NCBI RefSeq assembly: GCF_004916975.1
Contig: NZ_STGQ01000001.1
Coordinates: 2,281,939 to 2,345,938 of the forward strand
Direction: 5' to 3'
DNA length: 64,000 nucleotides
From: Paenibacillus dokdonensis
GTDB lineage: Bacteria > Bacillota > Bacilli > Paenibacillales > Paenibacillaceae
The notes under the pieces are model-generated. The model was not told where the DNA came from. It searched no databases and saw nothing but the letters and a program-made list of their open reading frames with translations. The translations under genes and the position numbers were made by a program. Every line of letters begins with the position of its first letter. Positions within the stretch are counted from its first letter, which is position 1. Below are positions 20,601 through 29,528 of this stretch, in pieces.

Positions 20601-22186
20601 CGGACGTATTGACGCCGGATAAAGCGATCGACGGTAATCTATCGACCCGCTGGTCCAGCGCGTACGATGACGCTTCATGGATGATCATCGATCTCGGTCA
20701 GTCCCGGAAAATCAATAAGATCAATATTGCCTGGGAGACGCAGGCGGAGAAGTTCAAGCTCCTTGTTTCCCAGGATAAGCAAACCTGGACCAACGTGAAG
20801 CCAAACGACGAGATTCTCCGTTCCAATGGGAAACTGGACACGATCGATTTCGATCCAACCGAAGCCAGATATGTGAAATTTCAAGGCGTGGAGCGGCGTC
20901 CCGTAGGTGATACCAAGTATGGCTACTCGATTTATGAGCTGGAAGTGTACGGCGATGATTTAATGGTATCGTATAATGAAACGATGCGTCTCGCGGAACA
21001 GTTGCTCGCTTCGGGGAAGGGCGATCCTGCTCTCCGCAGTCAGCTGCTTGCCATGCTGGACCGCTATCCTTATCAATTCGAGGCTGTCTCCGAAACGCTG
21101 AAAGACCTGGTATCCCGCTTAAAAGCTTCAATCGAGGAAAAACCGACCGATCCTGGAGCATCGAGCGGAGGCACGAACGGCAGCGGCGGGGGTGGAAACG
21201 CTGGCGGAGGAGGAACTTCCGCAAACGTAGACGAAGCGGAAATTTCACTGAACCCCGGTAAGGCCGGCACATTAACGTTAGGCGACCGGGTCACCATCCA
21301 GATTCCGGCGGATGCACTGAAGACACCGGCTCGCTTACGTATTCGAAAGCTGGAGGATAACAGCGCCATTGTGCATGACAAAGCCGGAGCCATTAGTCCG
21401 GCATACGAACTAACCTTAACTCCAGGCGGCAGCTTTGAAAAAGCAGTCCGCATGTCGATATCCTTCGACGGCCGTAACCTTAGTGCGAATCAGAAGGCAT
21501 CCATCTTCTTTTATGACCTTTCATCTAAAAAATGGGTCGAAGTCGGGGGGACGGCAGCCGAAAGCCGAATCCAAGCGGACATTATGAAGACCGGCATCTA
21601 TGCGGTTTTTGCGGTAACTAAGGCTGCCCAGCCGGATTCAGTAATGTTCACCGACACGGCTCACCACTGGGCTTCGGTCGATATCGTGAAAGCCGTTCAG
21701 CTTGGGATCGTTACCGGTTATCCGGACGGCATGTTCCGGCCTGACGGGAAAGTGACGCGGGCGGAATTTGCAGTCATGTTGGCCAGAGCACTAAAGCTGC
21801 AAGGAAGCGGCAGCACCGTTACCTTTAAGGATGCGGTTGCAATCGGGGATTGGGCACGTGTGCCCATCGCGCAAGCGGTAGAGGCCGGTATCGTTAACGG
21901 CTACGAAGACGGGACGTTCAGATCAAATGCCTTCATTCAGCGTGATGAGATGGTTACGATGATTGCGCGCGCATTGAAGCTGGAATCGAGCGAGGGAGGC
22001 AATGCCAAAACGGCATTTGCCGATGACGCATCCATTCCCGCTTGGGCAAAAAACGCGATCCAGGCTGCAGCCTTGCAAGGATTGATCCAAGGCCGGAGCG
22101 GCAACCTGTTCACCGCAGACGAAACGGCTACCCGAGCGGAGGCGGTGACGATTATGCTAAAAGCCGCTGACTATAAGTCGCGTTAA
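17666..22186 (+). CDS. S-layer-anchored GH20 beta-N-acetylhexosaminidase, multidomain
   Basis: A 1506-residue surface enzyme that would remove terminal GlcNAc or GalNAc. Order: signal peptide (about 1-34); F5/8 type C module (about 72-213); GH20 N-terminal domain (about 315-425); GH20 catalytic barrel (about 430-770) with the substrate-assisted Asp592-Glu593 pair in HIGTDEY; LamG-like module (about 785-960); second F5/8C module (about 968-1110); Gly-rich linker (about 1165-1195); ZU5-like domain (about 1200-1320); and three SLH domains (about 1335-1500) that bind pyruvylated cell-wall polymer. It has its own terminator and lies next to the uronic-acid polysaccharide locus, fitting removal of hexosamine from glycosaminoglycan-type glycans. 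Confidence 0.92.
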   Translation: MNSGQRLKPGISIFSALVLLFTIVFSSYPSAAIAEESVNEPSPLAIEEPTADEQLEMQQTEVDAVHSEPSETALSEAGKENYALKKPVKVSGNEVDYGLFPEFAVDGNMGTRWSSAKMDDQWFVVDLGEAKNIGQVVIHWQTPAKTYKIYTSVDGEQWNNIKDDDGLIDCSGGKDVLDFPGRPARFVKFQGLERAPVEGIYYGYSFYEFQVFEEDHIAKIIQGITGLEPIAEGQTKLTLPEIPAGYRVSVYGSDALPVIDKDAIVHPPLVDRKVHVILQVQNEEKPEEKGITASFEVKVPGIYSPAAGRNPEPKVIPSLREWVGNTGELKLTPASNIVFRDAALQTTADILKEDLKDVSGLDLETLQGTPSNGDIYLTLDSSFNYLGTEGYALEIHDYASIAAPTEKGVLWGTRSVLQILKQDAGHDQLPEGLSHDYPKYETRGLMIDVARKFYTIDFLREYVKMLSWYKMTDLQIHLNDDVGAPFADGKRSAFRLESDRYPGLASQDGYYTKEEFRDLQRLGRQYGINIIPEIDTPGHSRAFTTYDPSLGKDSFLDITKPAATEFITNLFDEYGSDNEPTFLGPDVHIGTDEYAGGSNEDFRKYMDTLIRHINDKGKHPYVWGGLKQFAGTTPVSNQATMSVWYEPYEGPQQAMDEGYDIINTDTNYMYLVPRLYRDYLDTPLLYREWEPVKWLGVTLPYGLPQLKGGMFALWNDISYASGISMDDSHARMLPAMQVLSEKMWQGVRDGADYDAFMKAASTIGDAPNTDLSHRINVDNPDGNVINYTFEDGFQDVSGNHMDGAATNVTLEEGKYGKGAAFHGGQSYVQTPLNPLWFGWTASMWIKPDADNPDDAVLMESPNGTVKLKQGKTGKLGFSKEGYDSVFQYEVPANRWTHILLTGNQIGVSLYVNGNEYVEKLGQPVPLIQTLVLPAGKIGSDTNAFKGVIDNFQIYNRYTPLLDVNNFALQAKAESSPLEADVLTPDKAIDGNLSTRWSSAYDDASWMIIDLGQSRKINKINIAWETQAEKFKLLVSQDKQTWTNVKPNDEILRSNGKLDTIDFDPTEARYVKFQGVERRPVGDTKYGYSIYELEVYGDDLMVSYNETMRLAEQLLASGKGDPALRSQLLAMLDRYPYQFEAVSETLKDLVSRLKASIEEKPTDPGASSGGTNGSGGGGNAGGGGTSANVDEAEISLNPGKAGTLTLGDRVTIQIPADALKTPARLRIRKLEDNSAIVHDKAGAISPAYELTLTPGGSFEKAVRMSISFDGRNLSANQKASIFFYDLSSKKWVEVGGTAAESRIQADIMKTGIYAVFAVTKAAQPDSVMFTDTAHHWASVDIVKAVQLGIVTGYPDGMFRPDGKVTRAEFAVMLARALKLQGSGSTVTFKDAVAIGDWARVPIAQAVEAGIVNGYEDGTFRSNAFIQRDEMVTMIARALKLESSEGGNAKTAFADDASIPAWAKNAIQAAALQGLIQGRSGNLFTADETATRAEAVTIMLKAADYKSR

Positions 22187-22203
22187 ATAATGTCATAAAA
22201 ATG

Positions 22204-22236
22204 ACAAGGCTGCCGATGTGTCGGCAGCCTTGTTTT
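22204..22236. terminator. Terminator after the GH20 gene
   Basis: A 13-bp perfect stem, ACAAGGCTGCCGA (22204-22216) with TCGGCAGCCTTGT (22221-22233), around a 4-base loop and followed by TTT. Confidence 0.9.
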
Positions 22237-22345
22237 AATGAAGAGCTTCGATATGCTTGGAATTTTTCAATTGTAAGTTTTGGTTGTTAGCCGAAAAAGA
22301 CAAGATCATATATCGGTAAAAAATCCGGGACGTACGTAACTCGAA

Positions 22346-22894
22346 TTAAAGACTTCTTTCTAACAAGGTCCCAACTTGTTTGGCCATGACTTGAGGTGAA
22401 TAGGGCATTCCATTTCGGATCCACCATTCAATGACCCCTACATAAGCAGTCCCGGCATACTGCAGCATCACATCTTCGATTAAATCCGTATTTTTACCGC
22501 TTTCTTGGTCAATCTCACCTTTGAAGCCTTCCATGAAAGAAGCAAGCAGCCGCGTTCTAAAAGATGAAGGGGCACCTTTAGATGCTAACATGGTTGAAAA
22601 AAGCAAATAATTTTTCTCGAAATATTCGAAATATGGAACTAGAGCATCGACCCATTCCAACTCGCATGCCCATGTATCCATATCCCTTAATTCGTTAATT
22701 TGATTCTCCATGATTTGATCCAATAGATCATATTTGTCCTGATAATGAAGATATATCGTACCTCGATTTACGTTTGCTTGGTCTGCAATGTCTTGAATGG
22801 TAATATCATCGAAGTTTTTTACAGCCATCAGTTCAATGACGGCTTTTTTCAAGGATTCTTGCGTTTTTAGAATTCTCCGATCCACTTTTGCCAT
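22346..22894 (-). CDS. TetR-family transcriptional regulator
   Basis: A 182-residue repressor. The N-terminal HTH is clear: FDDITIQDIADQANVNRGTIYLHYQDKYDLLD (about residues 25-56, key residues I-x-D-I-A-x-x-A-x-V-x-R-G-T-I-Y-x-H-Y). The C-terminal half matches the TetR_C ligand/dimer domain of the YfiR/RamR-like kind. ATG 22894 is preferred to an upstream ATG at 22939 because GGGGGAAAG lies 8 bases before it. It is divergent from the alcohol dehydrogenase and exporter genes, which it probably represses through the palindromes in the shared intergenic region. Confidence 0.9.
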   Translation of the reverse strand: MAKVDRRILKTQESLKKAVIELMAVKNFDDITIQDIADQANVNRGTIYLHYQDKYDLLDQIMENQINELRDMDTWACELEWVDALVPYFEYFEKNYLLFSTMLASKGAPSSFRTRLLASFMEGFKGEIDQESGKNTDLIEDVMLQYAGTAYVGVIEWWIRNGMPYSPQVMAKQVGTLLERSL

Positions 22895-22943
22895 CTTGTC
22901 TTTCCCCCTGGTCTTTCCAAAATAATGAACACTTTTCATGATG

Positions 22944-23034
22944 TTGTTGATATTTCAACAAATCTCGCTTTATTAACCATTGAACTTCGGCTACTTTTTT
23001 CTATAATAATAGACACAAGTTGATTAAACAACTT
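22944..23034. promoter_or_regulatory. Promoter and two TetR-type operator palindromes
   Basis: Two related dyads are visible: TTGTTGA-tatt-TCAACAA (22944-22961) and AAGTTG-attaaa-CAACTT (23017-23034). A forward promoter, TTGAAC (22980-22985), 16 bp, then TATAAT (23002-23007), lies between them. The second dyad covers the expected start of transcription and the first lies near the regulator's own 5' end. Both placements suit autorepression plus repression of the dehydrogenase operon. Confidence 0.6.
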
Positions 23035-23112
23035 AATTTGTTTATTCACTTTCTGTGGATTACAGCAATTGCCGTAATGGGAACATCATTTTTAGAAAAG
23101 AGGGATGAACAT

Positions 23113-23190
23113 ATGACAGTGAATAAAAAAGTGCGAATCATTATAGATAAGGGACACGGCATGAGTGATTACCCATATATTCAAACCTAA
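23113..23190 (+). CDS. Small ORF (25 residues) in the leader of the dehydrogenase operon
   Basis: An ATG behind an AGAGGGATG ribosome-site-like stretch reads VNKKVRIIIDKGHGMSDYPY and ends in TAA, 54 bases before the dehydrogenase start. Neither the peptide nor a family is recognised. It could be a short translated leader or the remnant of a longer deleted gene that once headed the operon. Confidence 0.3.
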   Translation: MTVNKKVRIIIDKGHGMSDYPYIQT

Positions 23191-23244
23191 TTATTTTCTA
23201 AAGAAGGACTAGCTGATAAAAATGATATTATCTGGAGGTTAAAC

Positions 23245-24294
23245 ATGATTAATGCTAATGCACGTGCTGTGTTCGGTCCGGAAGGTCCGTTTGAATTAAC
23301 CACAATTGAGCGTAGGGATCTTAAGCCGCATGATGTCCTGATTGAGATCAAGTACGCGGGTATTTGTCACTCTGACATCCATACCGCTCGCGGGGATTGG
23401 GGACCGGTCCAATATCCTCTCGTACCTGGACACGAGATCGCCGGCATTGTCTCCCAGGTTGGTTCGGATGTTGCAAAGTATAATGTTGGTGACCGAGTAG
23501 GGGTCGGCTGCATGGTTGATTCCTGCGGAGAATGCGCGAGCTGCCGCCGAGGAGAGGAGCAGTACTGTCTTCATGGACATACGGGTACCTACGCAGCAAT
23601 CGACAGATATGGACAATATACACAGGGTGGTTATTCCACCCACATCGTTGTAACGGAAGATTTCGTGGTTCGAATTCCCGACGGCATAGATCTCGATGTC
23701 GCCGCACCGCTTTTGTGTGCTGGGATCACAACCTACTCGCCGCTGCGCCATTGGGGTGCTGCTCCCGACAAAAGAATAGCGGTTGTTGGACTAGGAGGAC
23801 TTGGACACATGGCTGTGAAGCTCGCTCATGCCATGGGAACAGAAGTAACGGTTTTATCTCAAACCTTGAAGAAGAAAGAAGACGGTTTGAAATTAGGCGC
23901 GGACTATTATTATGCGACCAGCGATCCGGAGACATTCAATAAGCTAGCCGGTACGTTTGATCTCATTGTGAATACGGTGAGCGCAAAAATTGATTTGAAT
24001 GCCTACTTGTCACTACTGGCCGTGGACGGCGCGTTGGTTAACGTCGGTGCACCGCCGGAAGCATTACCTGTTCAAGTATTCTCTCTTATCCCGCATCGTC
24101 GGTCGTTTGCCGGATCGGCAATCGGCGGTATTCAAGAAACACAGGAAATGCTTGACTTCTGCGCTGAACACCAGATTACGCCTGAGATCGAGGTTATCTC
24201 TGCTAGTCAGATTGATGAGGCTTGGGAACGCGTACTTGCTTCGAATGTCCAGTATCGATTTGTCATCGACATCAGCACCATGGTGAATAAATAA
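23245..24294 (+). CDS. Zinc-dependent alcohol dehydrogenase, YahK/CAD-like
   Basis: A 349-residue medium-chain dehydrogenase that would interconvert aldehydes and primary alcohols with NAD(P)H. Zinc ligands: catalytic Cys in GICHSDIH (about residue 40) and His in PGHEIAG (about 62), with the four structural Cys in [15 protein letters not shown] (about 95-109). The nucleotide-binding loop is [10 protein letters not shown] (about 180). The layout matches YahK/cinnamyl-alcohol-dehydrogenase-like aldehyde reductases. A GGAGG site precedes the ATG. It is divergent from the TetR gene and 135 bases upstream of an exporter, suggesting an inducible detoxification unit for aldehydes. Confidence 0.9.
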   Translation: MINANARAVFGPEGPFELTTIERRDLKPHDVLIEIKYAGICHSDIHTARGDWGPVQYPLVPGHEIAGIVSQVGSDVAKYNVGDRVGVGCMVDSCGECASCRRGEEQYCLHGHTGTYAAIDRYGQYTQGGYSTHIVVTEDFVVRIPDGIDLDVAAPLLCAGITTYSPLRHWGAAPDKRIAVVGLGGLGHMAVKLAHAMGTEVTVLSQTLKKKEDGLKLGADYYYATSDPETFNKLAGTFDLIVNTVSAKIDLNAYLSLLAVDGALVNVGAPPEALPVQVFSLIPHRRSFAGSAIGGIQETQEMLDFCAEHQITPEIEVISASQIDEAWERVLASNVQYRFVIDISTMVNK

Positions 24295-24429
24295 GGATTC
24301 ATTGCAGCCAAAAAATATCAAGGGTACGCCAAGTGGTGTGCCCTTTAGTTGGAGGGGAGTCCGGATTATTGAAGATGGAGTAAACATTAGTTTAAAGAAT
24401 ACATTTAATCAGTCATAGGAGTTAAAGAA

Positions 24430-25632
24430 ATGAATAATAAGAATAAAAAAAATCCTCTCGGTTTTGCCCTAATATTGGCAACATTTTCGGCGTTGGGGCC
24501 ATTTACCGTCGATATGTACCTTGCATCACTTCCGCAGATCGCTGCTTTTTTTGGAACAAGCGCAACTGCGGTTCAAGCGAGTTTAACCACTAGCCTGTTA
24601 GGATTAGGATTAGGACAGTTGATCATGGGGCCTTTAAGCGATATTTATGGAAGACGCCCGCCTTTATTGATTTCGATGATCATATATATTCTTTCTTCGA
24701 TGGGATGCGCTTTTGCACCAAGCATAGAATGGTTCATATGTTTAAGGTTAATTCAAGGGGTAGCTGCATCCGCTGGACTCGTCATTTCGAGAGCTATTGT
24801 TCGAGATCGGTTTAGCGGGGTCGAGATGACGAAGTTTATATCGTTGCTAACGATGATAAGCAATGTGGCTCCGTTAATTTCCCCTACGGCCGGAAGTGCG
24901 GTCATGTCCTACAGTTCGTGGATAGGTATATTTATATTTTTGGGGGTGCTAGGTATAGCATTAACCGGGATAACCCTATGGGGGTTAAAGGAAAGCTTAC
25001 CTGTAATGCAACGTGTACCAAGCAGTCCCATTTCGTTGATGAAAACTTATAACAGCTTGTTCCGAAAGCGCTCGTTTATGGGGTATGCTCTCGTCAATGG
25101 CATTTTGTTCGCAGGTGTTTTTGCCTATGTTGCGGGTACCCCGTTTATCTATCAAAATATATACGGCGTATCGCCGCAAATGTTTTCGATCCTCTTTGCG
25201 CTTAATGGTCTTGCTATTATTTTGGGATCTCAATTCGTCAAACTTTTAGTAGGCCGGGTAACGGAAAGCCGACTATTTTTGATCGGATTAATCATAGCGT
25301 TTATATCTTCTGCTGCGACCTTATTTATAGTATTGGTACATGGAGCATTATCAGCCATGTTTATATCGATCTTCCTGTTCGCTTTGTCCATCGGAATCAT
25401 TGGACCCATTTCCTTTACTTTAGCAATGGAGTCGCAAGGGCATATTGCAGGAAGCGCATCCGCCGTGCTCGGCACCCTGCAGTTCGCGTTAGGAGCCGTG
25501 ACGTCTCCGCTCGTGGGAATGGCAGGCGAGAATTCTGCTATACCATTTGGGATTGTTATATTTTCGACCAGTTTACTATCTGTCATTGCCTATATCGTTC
25601 TGATTAAAGGGAGGGAACGGATCCGCCTGTAA
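24430..25632 (+). CDS. MFS drug-resistance transporter, Bcr/CflA type
   Basis: A 400-residue, 12-helix major-facilitator exporter. The N-terminus (ALGPFTVDMYLASLPQIAAF) is characteristic of the Bcr/CflA branch, and motif A appears as GPLSDIYGRRPP between helices 2 and 3. Members expel chloramphenicol, bicyclomycin, sulfonamides or small metabolites in exchange for protons. It follows the dehydrogenase in the same direction, so the two probably share the TetR-controlled promoter. Substrate unknown. Confidence 0.88.
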   Translation: MNNKNKKNPLGFALILATFSALGPFTVDMYLASLPQIAAFFGTSATAVQASLTTSLLGLGLGQLIMGPLSDIYGRRPPLLISMIIYILSSMGCAFAPSIEWFICLRLIQGVAASAGLVISRAIVRDRFSGVEMTKFISLLTMISNVAPLISPTAGSAVMSYSSWIGIFIFLGVLGIALTGITLWGLKESLPVMQRVPSSPISLMKTYNSLFRKRSFMGYALVNGILFAGVFAYVAGTPFIYQNIYGVSPQMFSILFALNGLAIILGSQFVKLLVGRVTESRLFLIGLIIAFISSAATLFIVLVHGALSAMFISIFLFALSIGIIGPISFTLAMESQGHIAGSASAVLGTLQFALGAVTSPLVGMAGENSAIPFGIVIFSTSLLSVIAYIVLIKGRERIRL

Positions 25633-25666
25633 GATCAGCTTTGAATTGATTTTAGGATAATAAGTA

Positions 25667-25699
25667 AAAAACCACTTCTTTTTAAGGAGTGGTTTTTTA
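25667..25699. terminator. Terminator after the Bcr/CflA gene
   Basis: A 10-bp stem, AAAAACCACT (25667-25676) with AGTGGTTTTT (25688-25697), flanked by A and T runs. It can serve both this gene and the convergent minus-strand gene. Confidence 0.85.
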
Positions 25700-25734
25700 T
25701 TTAAAGATGTAAGTTCTTTCGTATATATCCCTTT

Positions 25735-26142
25735 TTAAGGATTCTCGTAGTTTCGTAACGGCATACCTACATATTCTTTGAAAGAATGGATCCTCTCATC
25801 CTTGAACGTAAAGACGATAACAAGCTCATTGCTAAAATTCCGTCCATTCAACACACCTTCCGAGCGAAATACAACCATCCCGTTATCTTCATTTTCAATT
25901 TCGATAACCGGAGTCAGCTGCATTTGAAATAGGGAGCGCTCAAACCTGATTAATTCTTCGAACCGCTCTTTTCCTTGCTGCTCATGATCCCAGCCCTCTA
26001 ACGGGAGCGGAACGAAGAAATGGAAATCTTCCGTAACCAGCTTAAGAAATTCCTCGGTAGATCCCTTTTCTAAAGCCTGCTTAAACGCCTCAAAACCTTC
26101 ACTTGTTCGGGAAGTGATAGAACGTTCAGATTGTTCCATCAT
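25735..26142 (-). CDS. NTF2/SnoaL-like domain protein
   Basis: A 135-residue protein with the cone-shaped alpha+beta fold of the SnoaL/steroid-isomerase/NTF2 group: a helical start (FEAFKQALEKGSTEEFLKLV), then a strongly twisted sheet (FHFFVPLPLEGWDHEQQGKE). These small proteins bind or isomerise small hydrophobic molecules, and many have no known reaction. The start at 26142 has AAGGAGG a few bases upstream; longer in-frame starts lack this. It follows the DinB gene on the same strand and is probably cotranscribed with it. Confidence 0.72.
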   Translation of the reverse strand: MMEQSERSITSRTSEGFEAFKQALEKGSTEEFLKLVTEDFHFFVPLPLEGWDHEQQGKERFEELIRFERSLFQMQLTPVIEIENEDNGMVVFRSEGVLNGRNFSNELVIVFTFKDERIHSFKEYVGMPLRNYENP

Positions 26143-26210
26143 AGATTCCTCCTTATATTTACGGGTCGCTTTAAAATATTGAGTTTCGATCGTCGAGATG
26201 CCTTTTCTAA

Positions 26211-26690
26211 TCAAACTTTGGTTTGCGCGACAGAACCCTTTAGTTGGCTCGATATCGTTCCAAGGTGGATGGCTTCATGAATGATAGCGAAATTAAACAA
26301 CTCACCGGCGGTGTTGAATTGAAACGGACCCATGGCATAAGGAGTAGAAAGCTTTACTTCTAGCATTTCGGGTGTCAGCTCAGACATTCTAAGAAGCTGC
26401 GCGGCTAAGATTTCGAGCAGTTCTATCTTCGATGGAGGAGTAGAGATCCATTCTGAGGGCTTGGTTCCAGAGTTAAATAGCGTCTCATACGTATCTGGTA
26501 TGACTGATGGAGAAGCGAAGCTTAAGGTAGAATATTTATCCATCCAATAAATGATATGGCCGACATTCCAACGGATTGTATTGTTAGAGCCTGCAATTTG
26601 AACGTCGAATAGTTCCTCTGGGGCAGCCTGCACCTGCTGCTGCATTACCTGACGTAAAACCTTTGCCGTATTGATAATCATTTCAGACAT
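26211..26690 (-). CDS. DinB-family putative metal-dependent hydrolase or thiol transferase
   Basis: A 159-residue four-helix-bundle protein. The metal-binding His residues of DinB/YfiT proteins are visible in NVGHIIYWMDK (about residue 46) and in HEAIHLGTISSQL (about 134 and 138). Some family members use bacillithiol to modify toxic compounds, while others are uncharacterised. ATG 26690 follows AGGAGG with good spacing. It is divergent from a LysR regulator, a common arrangement for a regulator and its target. Confidence 0.82.
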   Translation of the reverse strand: MSEMIINTAKVLRQVMQQQVQAAPEELFDVQIAGSNNTIRWNVGHIIYWMDKYSTLSFASPSVIPDTYETLFNSGTKPSEWISTPPSKIELLEILAAQLLRMSELTPEMLEVKLSTPYAMGPFQFNTAGELFNFAIIHEAIHLGTISSQLKGSVAQTKV

Positions 26691-26881
26691 ATTAATTTCC
26701 TCCTTTTTGTTAAGAAATGCTTGATATATTCCCAGTATAGGTTGCATGGAATATACCATCAATGCAGTGGGTGTTACCGGAACGTTAAGTAAAAGTTAAC
26801 GAATATTTATTGACATGATAAGGAAGAAGGAGTGAGAATAATGATGTAACTTGCATTCATCATTCATGCTAAGGAAAGCAG

Positions 26882-27793
26882 GTGCAAATTTTGGAGTTGA
26901 AACAATTACAGTATTTTATGGCCATTTGTGATGAACTGCACTTCTCAAGAGCAGCTGAAAAAATGGGAGTCAGCGCACCGAACGTCAGTCAACAGATCAG
27001 GAGATTAGAAGAAGAATTAGGGGTATTGTTGTTCGACCGGGTGGGAAAAAAAATTGTCCTTACAGACGCTGGGGCGATTCTTCAGGAACACGGAGCTGCC
27101 GTGTTCCAGCATCTGCAGCAAGCGAGCCACGCCATTGCGGACTTAAAGCAGATGAAGGGAGGGGCGTTATCCATTGGCGTCTTGCCCGGTGATGCGGACC
27201 TCTTGTTTAATTCCTTGCTTTTGGACTTCCATCAGGCCTATCCCACCATCTCCTTGTCCCTTCTGGAAACCATGAAAATAACAGAGCAAGTTTGCGACCG
27301 AAGCATTGATGTCGGCGTAACCATTGGACCTGTTACCGATGAGCGTCTTACTTCAATTCCCCTGTTTCATGAGGAATTTTCCTTAGCGGTAAGTAAAAAT
27401 GACCCCCTGGCCTCAGAAAACTTTATACCCTTAAACAGACTGCATGACTTGAAGATGGTTATGTTCCCACCTGACCATCAATGCCGTAAGCTGATCGATC
27501 GATTTTGCATGGACAAAGGTTTTAACATTCAGCCGCATATGGTGACGACAACGTTATCTTCCCTCCTACATATGGTACAGAGCGGAATTGGCGTCTGTGT
27601 GCTGCCGCGTCTTCTATTGGAAAATCTGCACAATACAGACATCAAAGTCGTACACCTGAGGAATCCCACGCCGTCTCAAGACATTTGTTTGATCTATCGC
27701 AGTGATAGATATATAGGTTACGCCATGCGCACATTTATCAAGTCTTTGAAAGCATATATCGAGACAGCTATTCGACATTCAATGTCTTCATAA
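26882..27793 (+). CDS. LysR-family transcriptional regulator
   Basis: A 303-residue LTTR. The winged HTH (about 5-65) reads LKQLQYFMAICDELHFSRAA then VSAPNVSQQIRRLEEELG, and residues 95-295 form the periplasmic-binding-protein-like effector domain. The subtype resembles CynR/YybE-like regulators. GTG 26882 follows AAGGAAAG by 6 bases; a TTG at 26891 is an alternative. It is divergent from the DinB/SnoaL-like gene pair, its likely target. Confidence 0.88.
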   Translation: MQILELKQLQYFMAICDELHFSRAAEKMGVSAPNVSQQIRRLEEELGVLLFDRVGKKIVLTDAGAILQEHGAAVFQHLQQASHAIADLKQMKGGALSIGVLPGDADLLFNSLLLDFHQAYPTISLSLLETMKITEQVCDRSIDVGVTIGPVTDERLTSIPLFHEEFSLAVSKNDPLASENFIPLNRLHDLKMVMFPPDHQCRKLIDRFCMDKGFNIQPHMVTTTLSSLLHMVQSGIGVCVLPRLLLENLHNTDIKVVHLRNPTPSQDICLIYRSDRYIGYAMRTFIKSLKAYIETAIRHSMSS

Positions 27794-28019
27794 ATAAGGG
27801 GTTATTTAACGAACACGGGAACCAAAGATGGCTGAAGATAATGACTGTACTTATGGCACTAAAAGGAAGCATGAAAATCATTAGGTTGTTATTTACGGAA
27901 TACAATTTCTGCGATGAATTTTACACAAAGAACACGTAGAATTCATATAATTCCCCAAGTCCTTTTATATACTTAAATTGTTTGATATAGCGAATTAAAA
28001 GGACTAGGTGGTAGATTAA

Positions 28020-28559
28020 ATGTTAAAAAAACGAGATTTGCACGAATGCTATTCACTTTATAACTTAATGATCGATCCTGTAGTTTTTCCTTATGTTCGT
28101 TATAAATGCCAATCTTATGAAGAATATTTATTCATAACCAAACAACTGATCGTTGAAGAAGAGCAGGAGACATCTATTTCTAGAACGATTCTAAACGAGA
28201 TGGGACATCCCATTGGTACCGTTGATCTATATAATATTGTTAATAAAACAGGCTTCTTGGCCACATGGATTGGAACTCCCTATTTTGGAAAAGGCTATAA
28301 CCAACAAGCGAAGAAATCCATTTTTGCTGAACTGTTTCAACAACATAATATCGAAACGGTATTCATGAAGATCCGAAAACAGAATATTCGATCGAAGAAA
28401 GCGGTTGAAAAACTTCAGTATGTCAAATTAGCAAATGATACAAGTCCTGAAATATATGAATCGATAAATAATACGGATAAAATCTATGATTTGTACCATG
28501 TGGAGCGGTTAGGCTTTTTAGCAAGCTGTGAAGACATACAGTATGTGGTTGCTACGTAA
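28020..28559 (+). CDS. GNAT-family acetyltransferase (RimJ/RimL-like)
   Basis: A 179-residue GNAT protein of the Acetyltransf_3 kind. The acetyl-CoA loop is GTPYFGKGYNQQAKKSIF (about 80-97), and VFMKIRKQNIRSKKAVEKL (about 115-133) is the typical N-x-x-S-x-x-x-x-E-K-L strand/helix. Substrate unknown. GGTGG lies ahead of the ATG. It stands alone, with no operon partner. Confidence 0.8.
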   Translation: MLKKRDLHECYSLYNLMIDPVVFPYVRYKCQSYEEYLFITKQLIVEEEQETSISRTILNEMGHPIGTVDLYNIVNKTGFLATWIGTPYFGKGYNQQAKKSIFAELFQQHNIETVFMKIRKQNIRSKKAVEKLQYVKLANDTSPEIYESINNTDKIYDLYHVERLGFLASCEDIQYVVAT

Positions 28560-28702
28560 CAAACTCCCCAAATAGAGATCTTATACGAAGGTAGTCTTAA
28601 TTATGGATTTTTTCATAGCGTGAAACCGGTAGAACGGGAGGATTTAACGAATTTATGGTAAACTTCTAATCAATAAGACAAGGCAAGTAAGGAGTGAACC
28701 AG

Positions 28703-29470
28703 TTGTTTGCAGAGCAGCGGCATCAAATCATTATTCATAAACTGAACCAAGACAAATCAATCCGAGCATCGGAGCTCATGGAGCAGTTCGGAGTTTCGTT
28801 CGAGACGATCAGACGAGACCTCGAATACCTGGAAAGCGAAGGATACCTGCGGCGGGTGCACGGCGGAGCGATTCTGAAGGAGCCGGATTATAGCCAGGAA
28901 ATTCCGCTGCCGATCCGCGAATCTATATATTTAGAAGAGAAGAAAGAGTTGGCTCAAATAGCGGTTCGCTATGTGACCGAAGGGATGTCCATCGCGCTTG
29001 ACCCCAGTACGACCAACACTCAGATTGCGAAGGCTCTGAAGGCCAAATTCGATCAATTAACGGTTATTACGAACTCGCTTCCGATCGTGAACGAATTAAT
29101 TACGATGCCAGGGTACACGCTGATTATGACCGGTGGCGTTATTCGTCAAGACGAGCAAAGTATCATCGGTGATTTGGCGGAAGAGTTTACATCGCGATTT
29201 CATGCAGATATATTTTTTATGAGTATGAGCGGGGTTACACTAGAATCAGGGATTACGGATAACGGGGTCGGGGAAGTTCAAGTGAAAAAAATTATGCATG
29301 CGAACGCCAAGCGTTCAATTGCCCTTGCAGATAGCAGTAAGTTCGGACAAAATTCGTTTATTAAAGTATGCGGCGCAACGGAAGTTGAACGGTTTGTAAC
29401 GGATTCCAATATCGACCGGAATATTGTAGATAAATTTAGCAAGAGCGGTATCGAAATCGTATACGAATGA
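28703..29470 (+). CDS. DeoR-family transcriptional regulator
   Basis: A 255-residue sugar-metabolism-type repressor. The N-terminal HTH carries the DeoR signature (VSFETIRRDLEYLESEGYL then RRVHGGA), and residues 75-240 form the DeoRC phosphosugar-sensing domain with the GGV-x-R and DSSKFG motifs. TTG 28703 is chosen because AAGGAG lies 8 bases upstream; the in-frame GTG at 28694 overlaps that site. A terminator separates it from the following three-gene operon, which it may still control. Confidence 0.88.
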   Translation: MFAEQRHQIIIHKLNQDKSIRASELMEQFGVSFETIRRDLEYLESEGYLRRVHGGAILKEPDYSQEIPLPIRESIYLEEKKELAQIAVRYVTEGMSIALDPSTTNTQIAKALKAKFDQLTVITNSLPIVNELITMPGYTLIMTGGVIRQDEQSIIGDLAEEFTSRFHADIFFMSMSGVTLESGITDNGVGEVQVKKIMHANAKRSIALADSSKFGQNSFIKVCGATEVERFVTDSNIDRNIVDKFSKSGIEIVYE

Positions 29471-29487
29471 TATGATCAAACCCAAAT

Positions 29488-29528
29488 AACGATTCTTGGT
29501 TTCCACGAACCCGGAATCGTTTTTTTTA
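29488..29528 (+). terminator. Terminator after the DeoR gene
   Basis: AACGATTC (29488-29495) pairs with GAATCGTT (29514-29521), with a second GGTT/AACC stem inside. A run of eight T follows. Confidence 0.85.
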
